64,000 nucleotides of DNA from an uncultured Bacilli bacterium (GCA_934131175.1 CAKOZD010000005.1:32859-96858); one strand, 5' to 3'; shown: positions 1 through 10,033, counted from the stretch's first letter. The notes: a model not told the origin generated them from the sequence alone. Numbers and translations: made by a program.

Positions 1-1
1 T

Positions 2-577
2 TTGATTGGTGTTTTTATTGCAATTATAATGATTTTTGCAATCGTTTGTAGTGTTATTGGAGAAGATAAATTAAAAAATAAAAGTAATAATAATACACCT
101 GTTGTTGAAGAGAAAAATACTATTTCGTATAAAGAATATAAGTTTAATTATCCGAGCGGATATAAAGCATCTATTAAAGATGGTGTTGGTATTTATTTAG
201 TAGGAGATGTTTATGCTATATCAATTGATATTGATAATACTAATAGTTATGATAGTTATCTTAATTTGATAAAGACAACATATCCAGATCAAGCAAATGA
301 TGCGGAACTTACTATTTCTAATAGAAAGTTTGCAGGAATGGTGTTTGAAAGTATAAATAAAGAAAGTATTTGCCAGTATATGTCTTCTACAAGTAATAAT
401 ACAACATTTAAGGGATTAATTGCTTCTAAAGATAAGAAGTTTCATTCAGATGCTTTTAATACATTAACATCTATTCTAGACTCAGCTACAGTTGATTCTA
501 AAAGTGTTAGTAATCAAACTGATACATTAACACTATATGGAGATAGTGATATTAATTCATTTACTTATAATCAGTAA
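2..577 (+). CDS. Membrane-anchored protein of unknown function (5' end cut by the window)
   Basis: I do not recognise this gene. The frame is open to the left edge, so the true start is probably outside the window; the first codon seen is TTG at 2. The first 20 residues are hydrophobic (IGVFIAIIMIFAIVCSVIG) and look like a membrane anchor or uncleaved signal. A polar segment rich in Lys, Asn, Ser and Thr follows, then a compact domain of about 130 residues that probably lies outside the membrane. The stop codon sits inside the stem of a strong terminator, so this is the last gene of its transcript. The gene after it has its own promoter. Confidence 0.6.
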   Translation: MIGVFIAIIMIFAIVCSVIGEDKLKNKSNNNTPVVEEKNTISYKEYKFNYPSGYKASIKDGVGIYLVGDVYAISIDIDNTNSYDSYLNLIKTTYPDQANDAELTISNRKFAGMVFESINKESICQYMSSTSNNTTFKGLIASKDKKFHSDAFNTLTSILDSATVDSKSVSNQTDTLTLYGDSDINSFTYNQ

Positions 578-595
578 TATTTACTGATTTTTCTT
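570..595 (+). terminator. Rho-independent terminator
   Basis: Perfect 8-bp stem ATCAGTAA / TTACTGAT with loop TAT, followed by a T-rich run. It overlaps the stop codon of the preceding gene. Confidence 0.8.
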
Positions 596-612
596 TTGCT
601 TTTTATTTTATA

Positions 613-621
613 TGGTATAAT
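613..621 (+). promoter_or_regulatory. Extended -10 promoter element
   Basis: TGGTATAAT lies about 24 bases before the start of the next gene and just after the terminator. No convincing -35 hexamer is seen at 16-18 bases, which fits an extended -10 promoter. Confidence 0.5.
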
Positions 622-644
622 TTAATTATAAGGAGATGATTTGT

Positions 645-2246
645 ATTAAAGCAAAAAATATGTTTTTTAGTAGTTTAATTACTATAATTCTTGGTGGGAT
701 ATATTATTATTTTACATATCCAGTAATTAATCCTACTAGTCCAGAGTTTTGGATGTTTCTACTAGTAATATTTATTATTTTTAGTGTTTCTTATAACATT
801 TTTAATTTTAATATTACAATGAGTGATTTTTTCAATAGAAGAAGTTATAAAACTAATTATAATTACAAGATGTATTATGTTGTTCCAATTATTTTTTTAG
901 GAATAATTGTACTTAATTTTTTCTTATCACCACTTTTTTGTTCTAAGAGTTATTATAAGAGAATTCAGGTAAGTGATGGAGATTTTTCTAAAGAAGTAAG
1001 TGAGGTTAATTTTAATAAGATGCCATTACTTGATAGAGATTCTTCTGAAAAGTTAGGTGACAGACAAATGGGTCAAATGAGTGAACTTGTTTCTCAATTT
1101 GATGTTTCTAATCAATATACGCAGATAAACTATAATGATGAGATTATTCGTGTTACACCACTTGAATATAATGGTATTATTAAATGGTTTACTAATAGAA
1201 AAAATGGTGTTACAGGATATATTAGTGTTAATTCTACTACTGGTAAGAGTAGCGTTGTTAAATTAAAGAAAGGTATGAAGTATGTTCCTTCTGCTTTATT
1301 TAATGAAAATTTATATAGAAAATTACAATTTTCTTATCCAACATTTAATTTTGGAAGTGTAGATTTTGAAATCGATAATTCTGGTAAGCCTTACTGGATT
1401 GCTAGTGTTATAAAATATACTGGTGTTGGCTTAAGACGTGATGTAAGTGGTGTTGTTATATTAGACCCTGTTACTGGTAAGAGTAAGTATTATGATGTTA
1501 AAGATGTACCAAAATGGGTAGATCATGTGTATGAGGCTGATTTAATTATTGAACAAATTAATGATTGGGGAAAATATAAAAATGGTTTTCTTAATTCTTT
1601 AATTAGTCAAAAAGGTGTTGTTAAAACTACAAGAGGATATAATTATTTAGCCCAAGATGATGATATTTATTTATATACTGGTGTTACTTCAGTTCTTAGT
1701 GATGAGTCTAATATTGGTTTTGTTTTAACAAATTTAAGAACTAAAGAGACTAAGTATTATCCTGTTGCTGGGGCTGAGGAGTATTCTGCAATGGATTCTG
1801 CAAAAGGACAAGTACAACAAATGAACTATACAGCAACTTTCCCATTATTAATTAATTTAAATGGTAATCCTACATATTTAATTAGTTTAAAAGACAATGC
1901 TGGTCTTGTTAAAATGTATGCTTTTGTTGATGTTGATGATTATCAAAAAGTAGTTGTTACAGATAGTTCTAAAGGTATTAAAAAAGCAGCAGAGGCTTAT
2001 TTAAATGAAGTTATGGATGATGGGGATACTTCTTCAAGTAAAAATCGTGAAGTAGTAATTAATAATTTGGTAAATGCAAGTATTGATGGAAATACATATT
2101 ACTATTTTACTGATCAAGATGGAAAGAAGTATAAAGTATCTATTAAAATTGATAAAAATAGATTACCTTTCTTAAAAAATGGTGATACTATAAATGTATC
2201 ATTTGACAAAGAAAGTGATGTAATTAATATTACTGATATAGATTAG
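645..2246 (+). CDS. Multi-spanning N-terminus plus large extracytoplasmic domain, unknown function; probable ATT start
   Basis: Unrecognised protein of about 530 residues. Three hydrophobic helices occupy the first ~105 residues (around FFSSLITIILGGIYYYF, FWMFLLVIFIIFSVSY and VVPIIFLGIIVLNFFL). About 430 mostly polar residues follow that should lie outside the membrane. The start needs attention. The only nearby ATG (636) lies inside the ribosome-binding site AAGGAGATGAT (630-640). The correctly spaced in-frame codon is ATT at 645, four bases after that motif; the next ATG (660) is too far. I therefore infer an ATT start, with 636 the conventional alternative. The DUF362 gene follows after 8 bases, so the two are probably co-transcribed. 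Confidence 0.7.
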   Translation: MKAKNMFFSSLITIILGGIYYYFTYPVINPTSPEFWMFLLVIFIIFSVSYNIFNFNITMSDFFNRRSYKTNYNYKMYYVVPIIFLGIIVLNFFLSPLFCSKSYYKRIQVSDGDFSKEVSEVNFNKMPLLDRDSSEKLGDRQMGQMSELVSQFDVSNQYTQINYNDEIIRVTPLEYNGIIKWFTNRKNGVTGYISVNSTTGKSSVVKLKKGMKYVPSALFNENLYRKLQFSYPTFNFGSVDFEIDNSGKPYWIASVIKYTGVGLRRDVSGVVILDPVTGKSKYYDVKDVPKWVDHVYEADLIIEQINDWGKYKNGFLNSLISQKGVVKTTRGYNYLAQDDDIYLYTGVTSVLSDESNIGFVLTNLRTKETKYYPVAGAEEYSAMDSAKGQVQQMNYTATFPLLINLNGNPTYLISLKDNAGLVKMYAFVDVDDYQKVVVTDSSKGIKKAAEAYLNEVMDDGDTSSSKNREVVINNLVNASIDGNTYYYFTDQDGKKYKVSIKIDKNRLPFLKNGDTINVSFDKESDVINITDID

Positions 2247-2254
2247 GAGGCTTT

Positions 2255-3148
2255 ATGGAAAAAGCAAAAGTTTATTTTACAAAAGATATTAGTCCAGAAG
2301 GATTAAAGAAAGCATATGATGCATTAGGTGTTCAATTAAAAGGAAAAGTTGGAGTTAAAGTTTCTACTGGAGAAGCTGGTTCAAAAGGCTATTTAAAAGC
2401 TGATTTAATTGGTTCTTTTGTAAAAGGATTAAATGGAACAATTCTAGAATGCAATACTGCATATCCTGGAAAAAGATGTAATTATGAAGACCATATAAAA
2501 GTTGCTGAGGAGCATGGTTTTACTTCATTTGCTGATGTTGATATTATGGATAAAGATGGTGAGATAAAAATTCCTGTTTCTAATGGAAAACATCTTGAAT
2601 ATGATATAATTGGAGAAAATTTTGATAATTATGATAGTTATATTAATCTTGCTCATGGTAAAGGTCATGCTATGGGAGGATTTGGTGCTAATTTAAAAAA
2701 TCAATCTATTGGTATTGCATCAAGAAATGGTAAAGCTTATATTCATTCTTGCGGACAAAGTGAAGACCCTAATGAGTGCTGGTCTTGTAAGTATGAACAA
2801 AAAGATTTTATTGAATCTATGGCTGAGGCTGCAAAAGCAGTAAGTGATTATGTTGCATCTAAAAATAAACAAATAGTATATATTACTGTAATGAATGCTT
2901 TAAGTGTTGACTGTGATTGTGATTGCAATCAAGGAGATCCTGTAATGAATGATTTAGGAATAGTTGCAAGTTTAGATCCTGTTGCAAATGATCAAACATT
3001 TATTGATATGGTTTGGGCATCAACTGATAAGGACTCTCATTTATTAAGAAAAAGAGTTGACAGACAAGTTGGACGTCATATTACTGAATATGCAGAAGAA
3101 ATTGGTTTGGGTACAACAAATTATGAATTAATAGATTTAGATAAATAA
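2255..3148 (+). CDS. DUF362 family protein, probable Fe-S protein
   Basis: A 297-residue protein resembling the DUF362 family, whose members bind iron-sulfur clusters and whose biochemical role is mostly unknown. Visible hallmarks are clustered cysteines: a CNTAYPGKRC segment, HSCGQSEDPNECWSC in the middle, and a DCDCDCN motif followed by DLGIVASLDPVANDQ, which is typical of the family. There is no signal peptide or membrane segment, so it should be cytoplasmic. The RBS TAGGAGG overlaps the stop codon of the upstream membrane-protein gene, so the two are translationally close and form one transcript that ends at the hairpin after this gene. The substrate or redox partner cannot be inferred. 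Confidence 0.75.
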   Translation: MEKAKVYFTKDISPEGLKKAYDALGVQLKGKVGVKVSTGEAGSKGYLKADLIGSFVKGLNGTILECNTAYPGKRCNYEDHIKVAEEHGFTSFADVDIMDKDGEIKIPVSNGKHLEYDIIGENFDNYDSYINLAHGKGHAMGGFGANLKNQSIGIASRNGKAYIHSCGQSEDPNECWSCKYEQKDFIESMAEAAKAVSDYVASKNKQIVYITVMNALSVDCDCDCNQGDPVMNDLGIVASLDPVANDQTFIDMVWASTDKDSHLLRKRVDRQVGRHITEYAEEIGLGTTNYELIDLDK

Positions 3149-3154
3149 TTTTAT

Positions 3155-3188
3155 AGAAGAGGCAAAATTAATTGTTTCTTCTTTTTTT
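3155..3188 (+). terminator. Rho-independent terminator
   Basis: 11-bp stem with two G-U pairs (AGAAGAGGCAA / TTGTTTCTTCT), then a run of seven T, right after the DUF362 gene. Confidence 0.75.
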
Positions 3189-3208
3189 CTTTTCTTATTA
3201 ATTTTACA

Positions 3209-3217
3209 TGATATAAT
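3209..3217 (+). promoter_or_regulatory. Extended -10 promoter element
   Basis: TGATATAAT 16 bases ahead of the start codon of the first ABC gene and after the DUF362 terminator; no clear -35. Confidence 0.5.
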
Positions 3218-3233
3218 ATTTGCAGGTGATATT

Positions 3234-5480
3234 ATGATTAGACTTAAAAATGTCTCAAAATTTTATTATAGTAAAGGTGTTATCGCGACAGGTTTTACTA
3301 AAGTTAACTTAGAATTTAGTAAGGGTGAGTTTGTCGCAATTACAGGAGAGTCAGGATCTGGAAAGAGTACACTATTAAACGTTATCTCAGGACTTGATTC
3401 TTATGAAGAGGGAGAAATGTATATTAATGGTTCTGAGACAAGCCATTATTTAGAAAAAGACTGGGAAGTATATAGAAGAAAATATATTGGAAATATCTAT
3501 CAAAACTTTAATTTGATAAATAGTTATACAGTATATCAAAATATAGATTTAATACTTTCATTAAATGGAACTCCACAAAGAGTTAGAAAAATGAAAATAA
3601 TGCGACTTTTGAAAAAAGTTGGAATGCTACGTTATAAAAATACAAAAGTCTCAAAACTTTCTGGAGGACAAAAACAACGTGTCGCAATTGCTCGTGCTCT
3701 TGCAAAAGATGTACCAGTAATAATTGCAGATGAACCAACAGGAAGTCTTGATAAAAAAGCAGCTATGGGAGTTATTCATTTATTAAAAGAAATATCAAAA
3801 GACAAATTAATAATTATCGTAACACATAACTACGATCAAGTAGAAAAATTTGCTACTAGAAAAATAACTATGCATGATGGAAAAGTATTAGAAGATAAAA
3901 AAATATTACCAGTTAATAAAAATGATAGTTTCATTGAAACTGATAAATTTAAAAATATAAATTTCTTTGAAAAGGTTAGGCTTGGTTTTAGAAATACTTT
4001 TAATGTTTTACCTAAATTTGTTTTATTATTTTTAGTTTATTCTTTTATAGTTTGTGCTTTAATGGGAGAGTATTCTTATTTTAAACAAAGTGAGTATGAG
4101 ATGTCTAAAGATGGAGTGAATACATTCTTTAATGATTATAGTGATAAAAGAATTGTATTTAATAAGAGTGATAAGAGTGCTTTTACACAAGAAGAAATTG
4201 ATAATATTAAAAAGATTGATAATGTTTCATATGTTTCTGAAAATGATTTATTAAATGACTTAGAGTATAATTTTGTTGATAATAACGAAGAAAATTGGTT
4301 ATATGGAAAAATTAAGTCAATTGATAGATTTAGTGGTAGTGTTGATGTTGGTAGGATGCCTGAGGCAGAAGATGAGGCAATTATTTGTGGAACAAAAGAA
4401 GATTATTATTTAAGTCAATCAACTGATTCTATCTTAGAAAAAGACTTTTATTTAATGTCTGATGCTAATGAACAATTAAAAAACTATAAAATTAAAATAG
4501 TTGGTATAAAATATACAGATAATACTGTTGTTTCTCAAGCAAGTTATGATTATTATGTAAATAATTCTTTCTTAGATAGAGTTTTATTACTTACTCATCA
4601 ATCTAATAGTAAGATTACAATTAACTTTATGGGAACTAATTACTCATCAGACTCGTCTACTACACAATTTAAGTTAGAAGCAAATGAATGGGTAAGTCCA
4701 GGACAAGCATTTGTGTCAGATGATTTAAATATTTATTGTGATAAGAATGTTTGTAAGAATAAATCATTTAATGTTAACGTTAAGAATATATATTATGATG
4801 ATAATAAGAGTTTTGTAGTTAATAAGACTTATACCAAAGATACTATTGGAAATATTTTACTTCTTCCTAATTATACTAAAGACAAATATGATGAATTTTA
4901 TAATGGAATAGTATATATAAATCCAGATGACTATAATGCTTTATTTAATAAAGGAACATATCAAATGAGTGTATATGTTTCAGACATTAAAAAGATTGAT
5001 GATGTTAATAAGGCACTTAAAGATTTATCATATAATACTTTAGAAATTAAAAATACTTTAGTAGAAGATCCTGGAGTAAAGATACTTAGAATTGTAAAAA
5101 TTATAGTTACTACAATACTTGTAGTAGTACTATTCTTTATTTCATACTTTATTATAAAAATAATTCTTAAGTCACGTAATACATATTACTCAGTACTTAG
5201 AATGTTAGGAGCAAGTAAAGGAGTATGTAGAAGTTTACTTATTAATGAATTATTTAATTTTGCTAATTTAAGTTATTTTATATTTATATTAGTTGCTTAT
5301 ATTAATAAGATGGGTATTATAAATATTGGTTTTTTGAAGACTGTTAATACATATTTTGAATTTAATGATTATTTAGTTTTATATCTTATTTTAATTATTA
5401 TGTCTATATTAATAAGTGTAAGATATTCTTCTAAATTATTTAAAGATAGTGTTATGAATACTTATAGAGAGGAGGCTTAA
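3234..5480 (+). CDS. ABC transporter, fused ATPase and FtsX/MacB-type permease (first of a pair)
   Basis: The N-terminal ~225 residues are an ABC ATPase of the LolD/MacB class: Walker A GESGSGKST (about 38-46), signature LSGGQKQR, Walker B VIIADEPTGSLD and the H-loop histidine in IIVTHN. A first membrane helix follows (around FVLLFLVYSFIVCALMG), then a ~330-residue extracytoplasmic domain and three C-terminal helices with the FtsX-like YYSVLRMLGASKGVCRSLL segment between them. This class usually works by mechanotransmission (export or release of peptides or lipids, or signalling), not by classic import. The next gene starts one base after this stop and has the same architecture, so the two products probably form a heterodimer. 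The substrate is unknown. Confidence 0.85.
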   Translation: MIRLKNVSKFYYSKGVIATGFTKVNLEFSKGEFVAITGESGSGKSTLLNVISGLDSYEEGEMYINGSETSHYLEKDWEVYRRKYIGNIYQNFNLINSYTVYQNIDLILSLNGTPQRVRKMKIMRLLKKVGMLRYKNTKVSKLSGGQKQRVAIARALAKDVPVIIADEPTGSLDKKAAMGVIHLLKEISKDKLIIIVTHNYDQVEKFATRKITMHDGKVLEDKKILPVNKNDSFIETDKFKNINFFEKVRLGFRNTFNVLPKFVLLFLVYSFIVCALMGEYSYFKQSEYEMSKDGVNTFFNDYSDKRIVFNKSDKSAFTQEEIDNIKKIDNVSYVSENDLLNDLEYNFVDNNEENWLYGKIKSIDRFSGSVDVGRMPEAEDEAIICGTKEDYYLSQSTDSILEKDFYLMSDANEQLKNYKIKIVGIKYTDNTVVSQASYDYYVNNSFLDRVLLLTHQSNSKITINFMGTNYSSDSSTTQFKLEANEWVSPGQAFVSDDLNIYCDKNVCKNKSFNVNVKNIYYDDNKSFVVNKTYTKDTIGNILLLPNYTKDKYDEFYNGIVYINPDDYNALFNKGTYQMSVYVSDIKKIDDVNKALKDLSYNTLEIKNTLVEDPGVKILRIVKIIVTTILVVVLFFISYFIIKIILKSRNTYYSVLRMLGASKGVCRSLLINELFNFANLSYFIFILVAYINKMGIINIGFLKTVNTYFEFNDYLVLYLILIIMSILISVRYSSKLFKDSVMNTYREEA

Positions 5481-5481
5481 T

Positions 5482-7920
5482 ATGATTAGAGTTGAACATA
5501 TTGATAAATATTTTAATAAGTTTAAGAAAAACGCCATTCATGTTATTAATGATACCTCTTTAGAGTTTGATAATACTGGGTTAGTTGCATTACTTGGACC
5601 TAGTGGTAGTGGTAAGACTACACTTTTAAATGTTATTGGTGGACTTGATAAAGTAAGAAAAGGAAACATCTATGTTAATGGTAAAAAGATTACTAAAAGA
5701 AGTCAAAACTATGTAGACAAAATTAGAAATTTAAATATAGGTTATATCTTTCAAGATTATAAATTAATAGAAGATATGAGTGTCTATGATAATGTTAGCC
5801 TAGTATTAAAAATGCTTGGCATTAAAGATAAAAAAGAAATTGATAAAAGAGTTACATATGTTTTATCAAAAGTAGGAATGCTAAGATATAAGAAAAGACC
5901 ATGTAATATGCTTTCTGGTGGTGAACGCCAAAGAGTTGGTATTGCAAGAGCAATAGTTAAAAATCCAAATATTATTATTGCAGATGAACCAACAGGAAAC
6001 TTGGATAGTAAAAATTCAGTTGAAATAATGAATATAATTAAATCAATTTCCAAAGATAAATTAGTTATCCTTGTAACTCATGAGAGAAATTTAGCAAAGT
6101 TTTATGCATCACGTATAATAGAACTTGAAGATGGAAAAATTGTAAATGATTATATAAATACAAATGAAGATGACTTAGATTATGAAATGACAAATGATTT
6201 GTATTTAAAAGATTATAAGTTTATGGATAGACATAATAATATAAGTGTATATTCAAATAATAATGAACCTATAAAATTAAATATAGTAGTTGCGAATAAT
6301 AATATTTATATTAAGAGTTTAGATAATAGAGATATAGAAGTTGTAGATGATGAGTCTACTATAAAAATGATAGATGATCATTATAGGAATATTTCTAAAC
6401 AAGATGCTTTAAAATATGAATTTAATTTTAAAAATATTATTAATGATAAGTATAAACTTAAATATTCATCTATTTTTAATCCTGTTTCTTTTATTACTAG
6501 TGGATTTAAAAAAGTATTTTCATTTTCAATATTAAAGAAAATATTACTTTTAGGATTTTTCTTATCTGGAATATTTATAATGTATGCATGTAGTAGTATT
6601 CTTGGTAGTATTACTATTAGTGATAAGAATTTTATTAAATGCAATAGAAATTATTTAATAGTTAATCAAAAGAAGGTTAATGTAGGGGAGTATCTTAATA
6701 TAGAAAATAATTTAGGAGCTGACTATATAATTCCTGGAGATAGTGTTGTTAGTTTAGCCTTAAAAGTAGATGACTTTTATCAAACTTCTAATTATAAATT
6801 AATGTTAGAGGGAAGTTTAACTGATATAAGTACAATAGATGAGTCTAGTTTAATTCTTGGTAGAATGCCTGAGAATAATCAAGAATTTGTTGTTGATAAG
6901 ATGGTTCTTGATAAGATTATGAAAGGCGAGCATACAAAGATGCTTGGACTTACTAGTTATAAAAAATACTTAGATAGAGATATTACAATTAATCAAGTAG
7001 GTGATAAAAAAATAGTTGGAATAGTTGATAATGATAGTCCATCTTTCTATATGGATAGAGCATCTTTTATAAATGTTTTATATCACTCTACTGGTGCTCG
7101 TGATACATCAATTGAAGCAAGTGTTGTGTCAGATGATACCGAAAGTACTAATAATTATCCATATGATGACTATACTTTATATAGTAATATTACTATGAAA
7201 GAAGGAAGAGTTCCAAGTAATGATTATGAGGTGATTGTAAATATTTCTAATAAAGATGATATGCCTCTTAATAAAGAAATAAATAAATCAATAAATGGAA
7301 CGAAGTTACGTGTAGTTGGATATTATACATCAGCTGATAATTTAGATTCTATGCTTGTTAATAGTAATACAATAAAGTATTATCTTATTTCTAAAACATC
7401 AAATATTTCTATATATTCTTCTGATAAAGATGAAATATTAAATAAAGCAGTTGATGTGTATAATTTAAATATTAAAGATAGTTATAAGTATAGTAAGGAC
7501 CAATATATATCTAGTAAGAAAGATAGTATTAAAAGTTCTGTTATAAGTTCTTCAATTATAATTATTATTTCATTAATAGAGATGTTTTTAATGATGAGGT
7601 CAAGTTTCTTATCTCGTGTTAAAGAAGTTGGAATACTTCGAGCAATTGGTGTTAAAAAGTTAGATATTTATGTAATGTTTAGTGGAGAAGTAATAGCAAT
7701 CACATTATTAACTTCGATACCTGGTATCTTATTTAGTGCATATATTATGAATATTTTAAGTAAAATAAGTTATTTAGAAGGAACGTTTATTGTTAACCCT
7801 ATGCTTGTTATATCTGCTATTATTGCTGTATTTGTATTTAATTTAGTAATAGGACTTCTTCCAGTATTTAATACTATTAGAAAAAGACCTAGTGAAATAT
7901 TAAGTAGAACAGATATTTAA
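5482..7920 (+). CDS. ABC transporter, fused ATPase and FtsX/MacB-type permease (second of a pair)
   Basis: An 812-residue partner of the preceding gene. The N-terminal ATPase has Walker A GPSGSGKTT (about 39-47), signature LSGGERQR, Walker B IIIADEPTGNLD and an LVTHE H-loop. A linker of about 100 residues follows, then one helix (LLLGFFLSGIFIMYACSS), a long extracytoplasmic domain, and three helices at the C-terminus with the FtsX-type motif VKEVGILRAIGVKKLDIY. Four helices per chain is the MacB topology, so two chains would give eight. The RBS GAGAGGAGG lies in the end of the upstream gene, and the terminator after this gene closes a two-gene operon. Direct ATP-dependent export of a small molecule is not implied. 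Confidence 0.85.
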   Translation: MIRVEHIDKYFNKFKKNAIHVINDTSLEFDNTGLVALLGPSGSGKTTLLNVIGGLDKVRKGNIYVNGKKITKRSQNYVDKIRNLNIGYIFQDYKLIEDMSVYDNVSLVLKMLGIKDKKEIDKRVTYVLSKVGMLRYKKRPCNMLSGGERQRVGIARAIVKNPNIIIADEPTGNLDSKNSVEIMNIIKSISKDKLVILVTHERNLAKFYASRIIELEDGKIVNDYINTNEDDLDYEMTNDLYLKDYKFMDRHNNISVYSNNNEPIKLNIVVANNNIYIKSLDNRDIEVVDDESTIKMIDDHYRNISKQDALKYEFNFKNIINDKYKLKYSSIFNPVSFITSGFKKVFSFSILKKILLLGFFLSGIFIMYACSSILGSITISDKNFIKCNRNYLIVNQKKVNVGEYLNIENNLGADYIIPGDSVVSLALKVDDFYQTSNYKLMLEGSLTDISTIDESSLILGRMPENNQEFVVDKMVLDKIMKGEHTKMLGLTSYKKYLDRDITINQVGDKKIVGIVDNDSPSFYMDRASFINVLYHSTGARDTSIEASVVSDDTESTNNYPYDDYTLYSNITMKEGRVPSNDYEVIVNISNKDDMPLNKEINKSINGTKLRVVGYYTSADNLDSMLVNSNTIKYYLISKTSNISIYSSDKDEILNKAVDVYNLNIKDSYKYSKDQYISSKKDSIKSSVISSSIIIIISLIEMFLMMRSSFLSRVKEVGILRAIGVKKLDIYVMFSGEVIAITLLTSIPGILFSAYIMNILSKISYLEGTFIVNPMLVISAIIAVFVFNLVIGLLPVFNTIRKRPSEILSRTDI

Positions 7921-7924
7921 TTGT

Positions 7925-7960
7925 AAAAATACAGATTTTTTCTGTATTTTTATTTTTTTT
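7925..7960 (+). terminator. Rho-independent terminator
   Basis: Perfect 10-bp stem AAAAATACAG / CTGTATTTTT followed by a long T run, directly after the ABC pair. Confidence 0.85.
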
Positions 7961-8008
7961 AGTAAAAATTCGTGCTATTATCTTATTATAATTAATTGGA
8001 GGATAGAA

Positions 8009-10033
8009 ATGAAGAGAGTAGGAAGTAAGGGCTTTTCTCTAATAGAGTTATTAGCAGTTGTTGTTATTTTAGGAGTTTTATCTGGTGTTGGAATAGGTGC
8101 TTATTCTAGAATTGTTACTAAATCAAAATTAGAGGCTTATTTAGATGTTGTTAAACTTCAGGCAAAAGAAGCATCAAAGTTAGTTAATGCAGGAGACTAT
8201 TATGCAGATGATGATAATACAGTGTATTATTTTGATTACAAGATTTTTGATGATGATAAAAGTATGCAAAGTCCTTTTGGAAAATGGAGTGATGCTTATG
8301 TTGCAGTTGTTTTTGATGGAGATAAATATTACTATTATTGGACAGGAGTAGATGAGGCTGGTTGGAGAATTGATTTGAAAAAGCAAGTTAGTAAATTAAC
8401 TATAAAAGATATATATCACTCTAGTTCAAAAAGTATAAGACCTGGAAATAGTATTGGTGGTCGAGATCAAACAGTTATTTATGAAGATGGAAAAGATGAA
8501 ATAGTTGATGAAGTTTCTAATGATGTTACATCGGATGAGGCAAAAAAGTGTTTTAAATTTAAAAAAATAAATGGAGGTAGTGAATACTCTATTACTGATT
8601 ATGATTCATCATGTGGAACAGTTGTAAATATTCCATCAAGTATCGACGGAAAAATAGTTACTATAATTGATGAGAATGCTTTTAGAAACAAAGGAATTAC
8701 TGATGTATCATTATATAATGGTATTACAGAAATAAAAAATGGTGCTTTTCAAAATAATAAGATTACTAATCTTAGACTTACAAAATCAATTCATACAATA
8801 GGAGATTTTGCTTTTCAAAGTAATCAATTAAAAACAGTTGTCTTTCCAGAGGGGTTGAAAAGTATTAATCAATGGGCTTTTTCTTATAATAAATTAGTTG
8901 ATATTAGTTTTTCTAAGTCATTAACTTATATTGGTTACTATGCTTTTTATGGCAATTTATTATCTTCAATCGATTTGAATTCTAGTCCAACTGTTGGAGG
9001 GGCTGCTTTTTCAAATAATAAGATGAGTGCAAGTGAAGCATTAATCTATAAGTATGATTCTAGTTTAGGAAAGACTGATTATTCTACAATAATAGGTTAT
9101 GGTGGAGAAGATAAGAATGTAGTTATTCCAGAAGAAGTAAATGGTGTTAAAGTTACGACTATCGCGGCAAATGCTTTTGCTTCATGTGGTTTACAAAGTG
9201 TTGTGATACCTGACTCTGTTACATCTATTGGAGGAGCTGCATTTTATAGTAATTCTCTTTCTGAAATAAAACTTCCTAAAAACTTAAATTATTTAGGAGG
9301 AGATTCATTTAGAGGGAACAGATTAAAGAAAATTGATATTCCAAAGTCAGTGACAACTATTAGTCCAAGTGCTTTTGTAGATAATGCTTGCCCTAAAGGT
9401 GAAGATATAATATATGCTAGAAAAAGTGATGGCTCAGTTGACTATTCTACAATTGTTTCTGGATGCAGTGGTTCAAAGTCTAATAGATCACTTGTAATTC
9501 CTGCTAGTAAAAATGGAGTTAAATTAAAACTTATAAAGAGTTATGCCTTTTCTTGTTCGGGATATACATCTATTACTCTTCCAAACTTATCGGAAACAGA
9601 TGGACTAACAATTGAGACAAATGCCTTTTCACACAATTCTATACCATTAAGCAGTGATTCTAGATGGGTTTATAGGGTACAAAATGGAAAATATAATTAT
9701 AGTATACTTGATAGTTATGCAGGAGTTAAACCAGGAGGCACACTTTCAATTCCAGAAAAGTCACATGATGTAAATTTAACGCATATTTATGCTACATTTC
9801 AATGGCAATCATATTCAACTATAGTTATTCCAAAATATGTTACGACTATTGGTAACGGAGTATTAGGTAAATCAAACAATAATAATGTTAATTTTAAAAA
9901 AGTGGTTAATAAAACGGGTAGAAGTTTTGATTGGTATAAGATTACTAGTTCAAATCATACTAACACTGGTACATTTTCTACTGGAGTTGTTTCACATCAA
10001 TCAGGAGATATTACTGTAACCGATAAAGAATAA
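8009..10033 (+). CDS. Prepilin-type N-terminus fused to leucine-rich (LRR_5/BspA-like) repeats
   Basis: A 674-residue chimera. Residues 1-35 form a class-III (type IV pilin-like) signal: a short basic leader, then the processing site G8-F9 with Glu at mature position 5 (GFSLIELLAVVVILGVLSG). A pseudopilin-like segment follows to about residue 120. From about 180 onward come repeats such as IVTIIDENAFRNKGITDVSL and SVVIPDSVTSIGGAAFYSN, which are the treponema/BspA-type LRR_5 fold found on surface proteins that bind host or matrix ligands. In type IV pilus or pseudopilus systems such N-termini are cut by PilD; no pilus assembly gene is visible here. The RBS TTGGAGGA precedes the ATG. The gene is monocistronic between two terminators. 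It is probably a surface-displayed minor pilin or adhesin. Confidence 0.8.
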   Translation: MKRVGSKGFSLIELLAVVVILGVLSGVGIGAYSRIVTKSKLEAYLDVVKLQAKEASKLVNAGDYYADDDNTVYYFDYKIFDDDKSMQSPFGKWSDAYVAVVFDGDKYYYYWTGVDEAGWRIDLKKQVSKLTIKDIYHSSSKSIRPGNSIGGRDQTVIYEDGKDEIVDEVSNDVTSDEAKKCFKFKKINGGSEYSITDYDSSCGTVVNIPSSIDGKIVTIIDENAFRNKGITDVSLYNGITEIKNGAFQNNKITNLRLTKSIHTIGDFAFQSNQLKTVVFPEGLKSINQWAFSYNKLVDISFSKSLTYIGYYAFYGNLLSSIDLNSSPTVGGAAFSNNKMSASEALIYKYDSSLGKTDYSTIIGYGGEDKNVVIPEEVNGVKVTTIAANAFASCGLQSVVIPDSVTSIGGAAFYSNSLSEIKLPKNLNYLGGDSFRGNRLKKIDIPKSVTTISPSAFVDNACPKGEDIIYARKSDGSVDYSTIVSGCSGSKSNRSLVIPASKNGVKLKLIKSYAFSCSGYTSITLPNLSETDGLTIETNAFSHNSIPLSSDSRWVYRVQNGKYNYSILDSYAGVKPGGTLSIPEKSHDVNLTHIYATFQWQSYSTIVIPKYVTTIGNGVLGKSNNNNVNFKKVVNKTGRSFDWYKITSSNHTNTGTFSTGVVSHQSGDITVTDKE

